From assembly GCA_900095095.1 (NCBI GenBank), contig FMBT01000274.1:1-25459 (forward strand): a DNA stretch of 25,459 bases, in the 5' to 3' direction. This document shows, one piece after another, positions 10,080 through 20,001 of the stretch. The position numbers were made by a program, and so were the translations under genes. The stretch's first letter is position 1. Each line of letters opens with the position of its first letter. Source of the stretch: Fragilariopsis cylindrus CCMP1102 (Eukaryota; Bacillariophyta; Bacillariophyceae; Bacillariales; Bacillariaceae). The notes beneath the pieces are model-generated. The model saw only the letters and a program-made list of their open reading frames with translations, had not been told where the DNA came from and ran no database searches.

Positions 10080-10764
10080 CGCGTCCAAAGTCATAACATA
10101 GTTTTTTTCTTAATTTCTTTCATAATAGATATAACCAATATTCATTTGATCAATTATTATTTACTGTACTATTCTAGCTATTCTCATAGGAACTACACTA
10201 TACGCATATATTAGAGAACCCATTCACTATTTCGTACGAACGAGCCAGAACTCGACATTTGGATTAACTAAATGCATACACTTAGTTAGTTGAAGGTATA
10301 AGGTGAAGATAAGCACGGCTATTCTACAAGCTGCTGTAGCGAGATCGCCACTAGTAAAGCACAGTGATACGAGCATACCTTTCGTATAGTATTACTGTAG
10401 TGTCGATAACATAGTCCTACAGTATAATCATAGGAGGTCTACATTCTTTTTTCCTTGTACGATTTCCGAGAAGCGAAAATCGTCCCAGCCAACAAATATT
10501 ATCAGCCAATACTTGTAGCTAACATACGGCTCACTAGTAACGTTACTCTGTACAGTATTGAAACATTTGGCTTAAGGCCATTTTTGGGACTGACTCGACT
10601 CGACTCGACTGATTAAAAACATACTGTACAGCCATCATGATTGACGAATACAGTATGTAATCGCGTTTTATGTAACGACAAGACCAATACGCCACGTTCG
10701 CGATTCGATTTCTTTAAATTAACAGCTTTTTGATTTGATTATTTTGATCGCGAAGAAAATAACA
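10080..10764. other. Intergenic, no gene seen
   Basis: No coding frame. A (GACTC)4 microsatellite lies at 10591-10611. ACAGTA/TACTGTA words are frequent. The 3' end of the upstream gene probably falls within the first 100 bases (AT-rich, with ATAATAGATATAA). Confidence 0.4.
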
Positions 10765-11339
10765 GGAGAGTCCGAAAACAGCTAAATTAGTTCCTACTAA
10801 ATAGTAATTTTTGAATCGTGGAAAAATTCGGAAAATTTTTGTTTAAATTTTTTGATCGCGCGGCACTTGATTTAGAAGGATGAGGGGGCTGTGGAAAACT
10901 AATTTTTTGATCGCAGAGCATAATTAGTAATTTTACTAATTTACGAATTACTAATTAGTAGCATAATTAGTAATTTTACTTATTTACGAATTACTAATTA
11001 GTAGCAATATTAGTATTTTAACTATTATGCCATTTTACAAATTACTAGTATTAACCGTTATATAAGTCTAATAACAAAAGGCATATATTACTAATTAGTA
11101 GCAAAATTAGTAATTTTACTAATTTGTAAATTACTAATTAGTACTAAAACTAGTAATTTTACTAATTTGTTAATCACTAATTTCGCTCCGCGACCAATTA
11201 AACATTTTCCCCCAGCCCCCCTCATTTGTTTAAAACAAACTGCCGCGCGATCAAAAATTTCATTCAGGTTTAAAAAAATTCTTCCACGATTAAAAATTAC
11301 TATTTCGTACGTACTATTTTACCTGTTTTCGGACTCTCC
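10765..11339. mobile_element. Foldback/MITE-like element with ~175-bp inverted arms
   Basis: The left arm (10765-10938) begins GGAGAGTCCGAAAACAG. The right arm (about 11160-11339) ends with its reverse complement, CTGTTTTCGGACTCTCC. Further matching arm blocks are AAATAGTAATTTTT-AATCGTGGAA, TTTTTGATCGCGCGGCA and GAGGGGGCTG. The centre (10939-11160) is a set of imperfect palindromes of TTAGTAATTTTACTAA and AATTACTAATTAGTAG. There is no internal gene, so it would be non-autonomous. I see no clear target-site duplication at the edges. The open frame that starts inside the right arm at 11167 is an accident. Confidence 0.8.
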
Positions 11340-11799
11340 AGATTTACATCATGGTATCTCCAATACGATAATATTATTATTATGCGTCACTCGTTTGTTT
11401 TTCGCAAATGTGTGTGCTGTCCGATTTAGAATGAGCGAATCATCATATCACACGCATGATAAGTCATTTTTCGACGTGTCAAACAAAACCACATGCCTCA
11501 CAAGCAAAATACTCTCAAAACCGCGTTGTGATATCGAAAAGAGCGAAATACTCTACGCAATGCGATACAAATTCGTGTTTGACATCGTCGTGTTTCCATT
11601 TGTGTGATGATGCAAATAGTGGTTTGTTGAATTCCATGATTACTTTTCCGTACGTAGTCACGACGAACGAACGAACGAATATCGAAACGACAAAGGATTG
11701 TTCAATTTTACTATTTTCATAATAAACATACAGTATAACAAATAGGATCACACAACAATAAGAAAAGACGTGAAGTAAAAAAGTATAAATAAAAACAGG
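11340..11799. other. Intergenic, upstream region of the ankyrin gene
   Basis: Contains overlapping open frames without protein character. A TATAAATA word at 11786 is only about 14 bases before the first ATG of the ankyrin gene, too close for a normal TATA box unless translation begins at a later Met. (CGAA)n units lie near 11666-11680. Confidence 0.35.
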
Positions 11800-12969
11800 A
11801 TGAACTTGATGATCAGCAGTAGCAGTAGCAGCAGCGGTAATGACTATGTTTCTCCACCCATTGTCAGTACCAAACATAAAAGCATGATCACTTTTAACAA
11901 TACAGCAACGACTGTAACAGTTACGCCAAGTAATAGCAGTGTTGATTTGCTTAATCAGTCTCAGCAGAAGCAGCAACAACAATACCAAGGATCAACAAAC
12001 CATCAACTCGAACCTTCTCCACGTCCGTTCAAGAAACGCAAAATGAGTATGAGTATGACTAGGATAGAATCATCATCAATCCTTCCTTCTTCTCGCAACA
12101 ATGATAATAATGTCAACCATGATGATCATAATAATCAAGCTGATCATACTAAAGAAGAAAAAGAAAAAGAAGAAGAAGAAGCAATTCATAGAAGGGAAGT
12201 ATTAGCAGCAAAGTTACGTGCTGATAATGTCACTCAAAGAATGATGATCCGTCCCTCAGATTATGTACGTACTGTGTTTATTAAGAATGGATTGAATCCC
12301 AATACACTTTATGAATTCACCAACAGCAGCACAACAACAACCACAAACAATGCGAATGCAGCATTATGCTCCCAGGATTATACGCACACGCACTACTATC
12401 CACAACCAACACAATTAGATATTGATATCCATCACAAACATTCACAGGAACTATATGATTATATTCGATGTGGGAATGATCTAGATGGATTCAAACGTCG
12501 TGTACGTGAACTAAAGCAAGAATATTATCCACAAACGGCAACAACGTCAACGTCAACACAAGTGTACTTTAGATGTTGTAATAAATTCGGTGAATCTTTA
12601 ATGCATTTAGCATGTCGTCGTGGTCGTACTGATATGGTACAATTCCTTATAGAGGAATTGAATGCTACCGATAATGATACTACTACTAACGAAGATAATA
12701 ATAATGGAACATCACTTGCAGCAACAACACGAGCACGAGCAAGACAAGTGCTGTCTATAAGGGATGATTATAATAAAACACCATTCCATGATGCATGTTG
12801 GACCACAACACCAAATTTTGAGTTAATTGATTTACTTCTGAAGTATGTACCAGAACAATTATTAATGAAAGATGTTCGTAATAAAACACCATTTGACTAT
12901 GTCCAACAACGTGATTACGCTGCATGGTTAAGATTTATATGGGAAAGAAAATCATTATTTAAAGTATAA
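11800..12969 (+). CDS. Ankyrin-repeat protein, diatom type
   Basis: Single-exon frame of 389 residues. Ankyrin repeats normally mediate protein-protein contact. Residues 1-110 are disordered (Ser, Gln, Asn runs) with a basic patch RPFKKRKMS at about 75-83, which could be a nuclear localisation signal. A Lys/Glu run precedes a conserved segment (RPSDYVRTVFIKNGLNP). From about 200 there is a helical region (ELYDYIRCGNDLDGFKRRV), then ankyrin-type units: FGESLMHLACRRGRTDMVQF (from 263), YNKTPFHDACW...FELIDLLLKYVPEQLLMKD (about 322-356) and NKTPFDYV...WLRFIWERK (to the C-terminus). This order, ending in TPFDYV and a Trp-rich helix, is the form I associate with expanded ankyrin families in diatoms. 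Thr/Asn-rich inserts interrupt the spacing between units 1 and 2. The start could instead be one of the next in-frame Met residues. Confidence 0.85.
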   Translation: MNLMISSSSSSSGNDYVSPPIVSTKHKSMITFNNTATTVTVTPSNSSVDLLNQSQQKQQQQYQGSTNHQLEPSPRPFKKRKMSMSMTRIESSSILPSSRNNDNNVNHDDHNNQADHTKEEKEKEEEEAIHRREVLAAKLRADNVTQRMMIRPSDYVRTVFIKNGLNPNTLYEFTNSSTTTTTNNANAALCSQDYTHTHYYPQPTQLDIDIHHKHSQELYDYIRCGNDLDGFKRRVRELKQEYYPQTATTSTSTQVYFRCCNKFGESLMHLACRRGRTDMVQFLIEELNATDNDTTTNEDNNNGTSLAATTRARARQVLSIRDDYNKTPFHDACWTTTPNFELIDLLLKYVPEQLLMKDVRNKTPFDYVQQRDYAAWLRFIWERKSLFKV

Positions 12970-13347
12970 CCTTATATAGGGAAAATAAAGTATAATATAA
13001 TTATCACAATTTTAAATAAGGGTACCGCAACAGTACATATCTCTCTCCTCTATTAGTCTTATCTTGTCCTAGTCTAGTATACGGTAGTCTAGCTTCTAGC
13101 TACGTTGATAATTATCATTATCAAATATAATTTAATGTTGGAGCGATGACATAGCATACACCATTTTCAAAAGCATCGTAAATCTCCAGCATCGGTTTCA
13201 ATATATACGTTCATCCTGTGAAATAATAGTAATATAAATATCTAATTTAAAAACTTCCGGCTTTGAGTGACAGCTAAGGCCACTACAATCGCACGAAGCT
13301 GCTGTGGCACCCCGTTAAGGGGGAGAGGCACGACTACAATCTCGTAA
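12970..13347. other. Intergenic, no gene seen
   Basis: AT-rich sequence downstream of the ankyrin gene. GAAAATAAAGTATAATATAA just after the stop is a plausible polyadenylation region. No other coding sign. Confidence 0.35.
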
Positions 13348-13910
13348 GAAATAGCATCTATAGCAGCAGAAGTAGTAGTACTAGCACCAGCAAGAACAAG
13401 AGCAGCAGAAGAAGCAACACTAGCAGAAGCAAGACCCGCAACACAAGCAATTGACACGGAAGCAAAGCAACAGCAAAATTTGAAACAGCAATAGCATCGA
13501 CAACATCCTTAACAACGGAAACAGCAAAAAAAAAGACTTGCACTGTCGATCATCATGCAGCAGTACAAATTGCAACAGACTATATACCGGCGTGGTTTAA
13601 TAGTTTCTTATGGAGATGATGATGATGAGCCACCAAAAGGAGCACAAATAGCATGCAGCATACAATTAACACCAGAAGCAGCAACATTAAATGAACTTGT
13701 AGCAAAATTATAAGATGCAGTAGCATATAAGTAAAGGTAGCAGAAGTAAATTTTACAGCACTAAGAGCAGCAAAAGCAGAAGCAGAAGACTTCGCAGCAT
13801 GGGCAGCAGAAGCAAGAGCAGAAGCATTATGGGGAACAAGAAGAGAACTAGAAGCAGCAATGGCAGCAAGAAAGGAATACACAGCAGCATACGCAGCAAG
13901 ATTAGGCTAG
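13348..13910 (+). pseudogene. Frameshifted Ala-rich protein gene relic
   Basis: Protein-like sequence runs left to right on the plus strand but switches frame at least three times. Segment 1 (13348-13492) is Ala/Glu-rich and ends at TAG. Segment 2 (about 13460-13619) reads TAKKKTCTVDHHAAVQIATD and YIPAWFNSF. Segment 3 (13620-13713, part of a 52-codon ATG frame from 13555) reads GDDDDEPPKGAQIACSIQLT and ends at TAA. Segment 4 (about 13743-13910) reads VAEVNFTALRAAKAEAEDFA and further Ala-rich helix, ending AARLG and TAG. Overlapping minus-strand Ala/Leu frames are shadows of the GCA runs. No family recognised. The alternatives are base-calling errors, or a multi-exon gene with very short introns, but no good splice sites are visible. 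Confidence 0.45.
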
Positions 13911-14239
13911 TCAAGTCGTATTAAAGGCTATTGAGTAGACAAGGATGCTACGGTAATTACTGTACTAGTAAGGGTAATCAATGAGTGTGTGTAATGAAGA
14001 AAGAAGAAGAATATTCTTCTTGTCAAGATTCTTCTTTTTGGTGAGCGCACCAATACAAGTATTACCAGTAGGTACAGTATACTTAACTTCACAGCATACA
14101 CGGTACATCATGATAAATCTCGCGCGCGACTCAAAAAAATCCAGTCACGGTAGGTAATGGACTGTTTGCTTCAAATTCAAGTTCAAATTCAAATTCATTC
14201 TCATTGCATCTTACTGTATGTATCTCAATCTCTATTAAC
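13911..14239. other. Intergenic, convergent 3' region
   Basis: Lies between the plus-strand Ala-rich relic and the 3' end of the minus-strand sulfatase. It holds AAGAAGAAGAA and its near inverse TTCTTCTTTTT near 13998-14040, a possible weak hairpin, and a (TTCAAA)n run near 14170-14196. No gene seen. Confidence 0.35.
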
Positions 14240-16819
14240 TCAAGTGAGTAATTCTTGTAAACGTTTTTCATACCGTTGAATTTGATATCTATTTAATGAT
14301 TTATAATCATTCCCAAGTTGATATGGATTTGTATTCAAATCATAATATTCTACAAAATGTTCATCATCATCAAATATGCAATATATACTATTTTCACCAC
14401 CCCCGTTGTTGTCATTGTTGTCATTGTATTCGTTGTTGTTGATGTTGTACTCGTTGTTGACGTTGTTATTGCCTGTATCGACGACGACAACATTTGACTT
14501 CCTTGATTTAGTTATTGTACGTACACAATGATATGTATTATTATAGGAATCAGGCATCCACCATAATTGATTATTATTTAAATAGGGTGGTGGACATTCA
14601 CTTATATTACATTTTGAATTACCTTCACCATGATATGATATTAATAGATCAATACGTTCTAGAAATGGATCATCGTCTACTAGTATATCATCATTATACT
14701 CATCATTATACTCATCATTATACTCATCAGAAGGAGAAGAAGTATCGTCATCGTCGTCGTAATCGTCATCATCGTTGTCTTCTGATAATGACAATAATAC
14801 CTTCTTCTTCTTCTTCTTCTTCTTTGTAGTCTTATTTTTGTTCTGTTGCTGTTGCTGTTGTTGTTGAATAAGAAAATTCCAAAATGAATGACCATCCATT
14901 TTCTTTATAGCATTTCGAAGATTATTAATGACGGTAGTAGTAGTAGTAGTGGTAGTACTATTATAATTATTACTACTACTAGTAGTAGATTCGCTATCAT
15001 TACTATTATTATTACTATTATTATTATGATCTACCCCCACTACCAATTTATTATCCAATTCAATATCCAATCCATCATCATCCAATTCCACATCTAATTC
15101 ATCATCCTCCAATCCATTTAGTATAATAGTTAATATAGTTGGTGCAATATCAATTAGTGAAACAATGACATCTTTTGATATAGTTATATTTTGTGGAATT
15201 AAATTTAGATTATTATTACTATTATTGTTATTATTATTGTTATTATTATTATTATTATTATTATCGGATTTGAATGATGATGATGATGATGATGATGGAT
15301 TGGATGGATTGGATGGATTGAATGGATTGGATGGATTGGATGGACCACGTACAACAAATGGTACTCTAATATCATGTTCATATAAATGACGCTAAATACA
15401 AATAATATGCACCGAAATAAAGTAAAAAAGTAGCAGAAGGAGAAGAGGAAGACAGGAAAAAAGTGGATGAGTGAGTGACACTCGTCCGAATGAACGTATG
15501 AACGTATGAACGTTCGACAGTACAGTACAGTATAGTACAGTATAGTAATAGTAATAGTACTAGTACTAGTATTTGTATACGTACCTTATCAATAGCTAAA
15601 CGATGTTGTCCAAATTGAAATCCATTATCACTTGTATATATAATAACAGTACGATCAAGTACCGATGAAGTAGTAGTAGACGATGAAATAGACGATGAAG
15701 TAGACGATGATGACGTAGAAACAGTAGTAGTAGTAGTCTTCTTCTTCTTCTTCTTCTTTAATAACTTAATTATATTACCAATATGATTATCCACTGTCTT
15801 TAATGTACGTAATCTATTACGATATATATCATTAATTTGTATTGCTGTTTCATTTGTTATTATACCTAATTGACGTAATAACCAATGTTTCATATTCATA
15901 CTATCTTCTGTAGCATTATAATTTGGCATATCAGTTGAATTGGTGGATTCACATCTGGATAGTCGTGTTCATATTTTGGTTCTGGTGTAAATGGTCCATG
16001 TGGTGTTGGCCATGCAATCACAGCTAACCATGGTTCTGGTAACGTTGCTAGTTTCTCTAATGTATATTTTTGTAATACTAATGGTAAATAATCATCAGGA
16101 TATGTATCGGAATGTTTATGAATTTGTACTGGTGGAATAAGGCCATCTCTACTAATCATTTCAGGTGAATGCTCCACAATACTATAATTATAATATCTGG
16201 AATTACCTTCCAGACCGTACCAATAATCCCATCCATTTGGTATACTCGATTCAGGTGATGTTTTATTATATTTATATTGATTTAAATATTTACCAGCATA
16301 CATGTTGTATATCCCGCTTGTTGAGCGTAGACAGCATAGGTGGAATTTAATTCGATATTTGTTTTCCATTCGGATCCATAACAATTTCCTGTAATGGAAT
16401 TATTTATTGCCATACCCTGTTGTGTATGTAGATATTTTCCAGTTAAGATACTGGAACGACTGGGACAACAGATAGGAACATGTGTCAATGCACCTTGTTC
16501 AAATGTGACACCCATTCTATCAGTTGTTGATGGACAATTGGCATATATTTTTTAGTATTAAAACTACCTAGTAAAATATCTTGATCATCTGTTAATAATA
16601 ATAAAATATTATTTTTTCTTTGGTTTTTTCTTGCGTTTGCGTTTATTCTGGATGAGGTTTATTATTTTGATGGGTTTACGTTCAGCAGCGTCACACATCC
16701 AACAACATCGGACCAACAACATCGGGCAGCGTCAACAATTGCAGTCACAGGCACAGGAAGAACGACGCCAAGATATAGTTAACTGATGCGAAGCAAAAGA
16801 AGAAGAACAAGATTTTCAT
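14240..16819 (-). CDS. N-acetylglucosamine-6-sulfatase-like sulfatase, three apparent frameshifts
   Basis: Type I sulfatase, closest by motif order to glucosamine (N-acetyl)-6-sulfatase. Such enzymes hydrolyse sulfate esters of sulfated glycans; secretory location is inferred from the leader MKILFFFFCFASVNYILA at 16819. Exon 1 joins CCAG|A at 16648 through an intron with an uncertain donor. Landmarks in order: metal ligands TDDQD (16578-16592); formylglycine site CCPSRSSILTG with the modified Cys at 16468-16470; AGKYLN; NGWDYWYGLEGNSRYYNY; TPHGPF; SDNGFQFGQHRLAIDK; then intron 15392-15584 (GTACGT...TTTAG, phase 0); RHLYEHDIRVPFVVRGP; YHGEG; YNNTYHCVRT; DDDEHFVEYYDLNTNPYQLGN. Large Asn, Asp, Gln, Lys and Ser/Thr runs interrupt the C-terminal third. 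Near 16516, 16301 and 15942 the frame changes by one missing base each time, while homology continues. Either the gene is decaying or the assembly has errors. All the catalytic landmarks listed are intact. Confidence 0.88.
15392..15584 (-). other. Intron of the sulfatase gene
   Basis: Starts AAG|GTACGTAT and ends TTGTATTTAG|CGT. Removing it joins IDK to RHLYE, which is the continuous sequence expected in glucosamine-6-sulfatases. It contains tandem ACAGTACAGTACAGTATAGT and GTAATAGTACTAGT units. Confidence 0.85.
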
Positions 16820-17249
16820 TTTCCTTACTCTCTCTCTCTCTTACTCAATCTCAATCTGCTATACAGTATCTTCGAATATATCCTATGATATTCTCTCTAT
16901 GTTACGTTTAATATAACTACTGTACTTCTACAGTATATATGATGCCCTACTTATTATTTATTTCTCTATTTCTCCTTCAATACTGTACGAACGGTAGAAT
17001 GTTGAAGAATGTAGAAGATAGATAAAATGAAAAGATGATATGAGGAAAGCGGAAAGCGGTAAAAGGAATGAAAAGATATGAGATACTATTGGAGCGCTCC
17101 CAAAACTCAAATAAACAAATTTGCGATCACCTAATTTGATACAGTCTACTCGCGCTAACAAATACATTTTAACAAATACAGTACAGTACATACACTCGCG
17201 ATCGTGCACGTGATTCGTGGGTAAGTAGTGACATCGCGTGGAACTAGTC
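16820..17249. other. Intergenic, sulfatase upstream region
   Basis: No gene seen. It contains a (CT)n run at about 16827-16841 and several TACAGTA words. The short minus frame at 16958-17251 runs into the border repeat and is not credible. Confidence 0.4.
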
Positions 17250-17468
17250 ATTAATATAAAAACTAAAGCAGGCCCAAATTTTACTAGTATTTGTTACTGT
17301 AGTATATAATAACAACTTTAGCATCAAGTATGTACCCCTAAAAAGTCTTTTTTTTGAAAATTAAACTATGAAGTTTACAATTGATCTATTGGATGGAGAA
17401 CTTTTATATTCCTTAGTCTTGTAAGCCTGCTGGTATCTCATAATGTAGGCTCACACACCGCACACATC
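17250..17468 (-). repeat. Border inverted repeat, right copy
   Basis: Inverted copy of 4791-5013, beginning ATTAATATAAAAACTAAA and ending GTAGGCTCACACACCGCACACATC. Mismatches and small indels are scattered, so the two copies are not a recent duplication. It marks the right edge of the gene island. Confidence 0.8.
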
Positions 17469-17479
17469 AAATAACCCCC

Positions 17480-17749
17480 AAAAATGGCCCATTTGCAGTG
17501 TTTTGTGGACATACAGTACAGTCAAAAATGTGAATCATCCCAAAATATATGGATGGGGTGCACCATATATATCAAAGGGAACTTACTCTTGGTGCTTTGT
17601 GTTGATGATCCAGCTTAGGTGCAACCAAAAATGGAAAACCCCTGTTTTGGTGTCTAAATGGCCCATTTTGTGGTTAATGCAACCCTTTACCTTTATAACC
17701 TCAGTATAAACCTAAGCATTGTAATGAGGACCTTGTAGGTATGGGTATA
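17480..17749 (+). repeat. Dispersed repeat, shared with 2085-2300
   Basis: Follows the border block directly and matches 2085-2300 in the same orientation (CAAAAATGTGAATCATCCCA, CACCATATATATCAAAGG, TAAATGGCCCATTTTGTGG). Border and body therefore have opposite relative orientations in the two flanks, as expected if the border is a terminal inverted repeat of one element family. Confidence 0.45.
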
Positions 17750-18235
17750 TTGGATGCTATTGCACCCAACCTATCTGGTGTTGTCCTCTGCAACCCTTTC
17801 AAATGAGACATTTTATATTCATTTCTGATCAAAAATCATGTTGTTTTGTGCCTTCCACCAGCGTAATGAATATCATTCCACAACCACATGAACAGAAAAT
17901 TGTAGGAGGCAAACACAATGTTCTGATAATCTATGTGAATGTTAATGCATCCAACCTATCTGGTGTTGTCCTCTGCAACCCTTTCAAATGAGATATTTTA
18001 TATTCATTTCTGATCAAAAATCATGTTGTTGTTTTTGTGCCTTCCACACCAGCAAAATGAATATCACTACTCAACCACTTGAACAGAAAAGTGGTAGGAG
18101 GCAAACACAATGTTCTATACTCCATGTGAATGCTAGTCATCCAACCTATCTGGTGTTGTCCTCTGCAACCCTTTCAAATGAGATATTTTGTGTTCATTTC
18201 TGATCAAAAATATCATGGTCCAAAATACATACATC
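17750..18235 (+). repeat. Satellite of about 186 bp, 2.5 units
   Basis: The segment CAACCTATCTGGTGTTGTCC recurs at about 17768, 17954 and 18141. It is followed each time by CTCTGCAACCCTTTCAAATG and TTCATTTCTGATCAAAAATC. It is the same family as 3060-3925, but its units are more alike. Confidence 0.85.
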
Positions 18236-18299
18236 TCATTATTTAAACATACCACCAGGTAAATCAGAACACAGAATTGATTCACTGTCCCTTGTGAAT

Positions 18300-18480
18300 G
18301 GAAGCATCATCACCCAACCCACCATTATTCTGGATGTAATTGCAGTTACCCCTGTTTTCCAAAATTATCATATTAAAACCAATCAAGGACTGTACTTAAA
18401 TTGATACTGTTGGTTGGGAAATGATCCCATACCAATTTTGATAGGAACATCCACACAAATACTCATAAAATAGACTAACT
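18300..18480 (+). repeat. Flank repeat, shared with 4170-4360
   Basis: Shared ordered words are CCCAACCCACCATT, GGATGTAATTGCAGTTACCC, AATCAAGGACTGTACTT and ACACAAATACTCATAAAATA. Order relative to the satellite is the same as in the left flank. Confidence 0.6.
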
Positions 18481-18481
18481 A

Positions 18482-18735
18482 GAACATTGTGTGTGCCTCC
18501 TACAACTTTTCTATACCTGTGGTTGTGGCATAAAAATCATTTCACTGTCATGGCAGGCACACAAACAATATAATTATGATTTTTGATCAGAACTGAACAA
18601 CAAAATAACTCATTTGAAAGGGTGCAGAGGACAACACCAGATAAGTTTGGTGCACTATCAACCACATAGTGTACTAGAACATTGGTGTGCCTTCTACTGT
18701 CACCATAATTTTGCCTGCTTTGAGTAGACATCATG
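18482..18735 (-). repeat. Inverted satellite fragment
   Basis: Carries the satellite words in reverse complement: TGTGCCTCCTACAACTTTTC, ATGATTTTTGATCAGAACTG, CATTTGAAAGGGTGCAGAGG and ACAACACCAGATAAGTTTGG. About 1.3 units are present. Together with the plus-strand array at 17750-18235 it makes a large inverted arrangement around 18240-18480. Confidence 0.75.
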
Positions 18736-20001
18736 TTGTGTGTGACTGGATAATCTGTGACTGAATTTTATAATGTGATATTGATCATCTCAATTTGCAA
18801 TGTACTACCATCTATCAGGTAATCTAGATAAAGTTGCAGCAGTAGCAAAAGTAGTATTATGTGCTGATTCTTATAATGGTAGCAGCTTTAGTACAAGCAT
18901 GGTAGCACCAAAGTAAGAGGAGGATTTAATATCATTGAACAGTGAGCTAAAATGATGCAGCACAGTGTGTGTAATGTTGGTATAGTAATGTGTTATTAAA
19001 ATTCTCCTTCAACCTGCCAGGGATGTACAAAACAACAACACCTCACATTATCTGCAGTTTGAGTTGATGCAAAGTTATCTCATTGTTGTATTGTTACCAG
19101 TTTGAGATGATGTATTTAATTTACCTTCCTCTATGCACTATCTTACACCAGATAAAGTAAAGCTGTAGCATAATTATTCTATTGTTTATTTTACCAGCAG
19201 TAGCAGTGAGGTATTTATTGCCTCGTACAAAAGCTTGTGGTAGGTTGCAGAAAGTAGGAGGAGGATTTAATAATACCATTGACCAGTGAGATAATAAATG
19301 ATACAGCTATTACTGTGTGTGTGATGTTGGTATACAAATGTGTACCTGCCAGGGATGTACAAAACAACAGCACCTCACATCCACAGTTTGAGATGATTTA
19401 TTTTATTTTACCTTCCTATGTGCACTATCTTATACCAGGTAAAGTAAAGCTGCAGCAAGTAAAATTATTTTATTGTTGTATTGTAACCAGCAGTAGTAAT
19501 GTGATATTGCATCTACCACCTGAAAAACAAACCTGCAACTGATATTGCATATTACCAAATACTACAATCTACCTGGTAAACTAAATCTGCAGCAAAATTG
19601 TCTCCTTGTTGTAATGGTGCCTATAATGTGTGTGTTGCATCTACCACAAGCTAAACTAAAGGTGATGCTAGTATTGCACCTTGACATATAGCATTATTGT
19701 CTACCAGATAAACTAAGTAAAGTGCAACAACAAAAGTCCTATCTACTGGTTTCTAGTGATGGTAGCAGCTTTAGTACATGCATGCCATATAATACTGTCT
19801 ACCAGATATAGACTTAATCAAGATATAAACTAAATCAAGCTGCCTACCAGCCAAAGTCCTATTTGTTGGTTTCTAATATTGGTAGCAGCTTTATCAGTAC
19901 ACAAGCATGTGATAGGTAGCAGCAAAGTAGGAGAATAATTCTATATACCATGGACCAGTGGGGTAATAAATGATGCAGCAGCAGCAGTGGTGTGTGTGAA
20001 T
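18736..20001. repeat. Degenerate subtelomere-like repeats, no gene seen
   Basis: Related segments recur near 18876, 19200 and 19870, with words TGGTAGCAGCTTTAGTACA, AGTAGGAGGAGGATTTAATA and GACCAGTGAG. CTGCCAGGGATGTACAAAAC recurs at about 19014 and 19347, followed by CACCTCACAT. Unit borders are blurred and no coding frame survives. The block runs straight into the telomeric array. Confidence 0.6.

Noticed and set aside
11167..11607. 146-residue plus-strand open frame
   Set aside because: It begins inside the right arm of the foldback element, has no domain or signal peptide, and overlaps other equally open frames.
11782..11793. TATA box of the ankyrin gene
   Set aside because: It is only about 14 bases before the first ATG, leaving no room for a leader. 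It could serve only if a later Met is the start.
13242..13882. Minus-strand Ala/Val/Leu-rich open frames
   Set aside because: They are shadows of GCA-rich codons on the plus strand, where the sequence reads as varied protein segments.
14515..15389. Plus-strand frames rich in Ser, Leu, His or Asp-Gly-Leu
   Set aside because: They are antisense readings of low-complexity codons of the sulfatase, whose conserved motifs fix the minus strand as coding.
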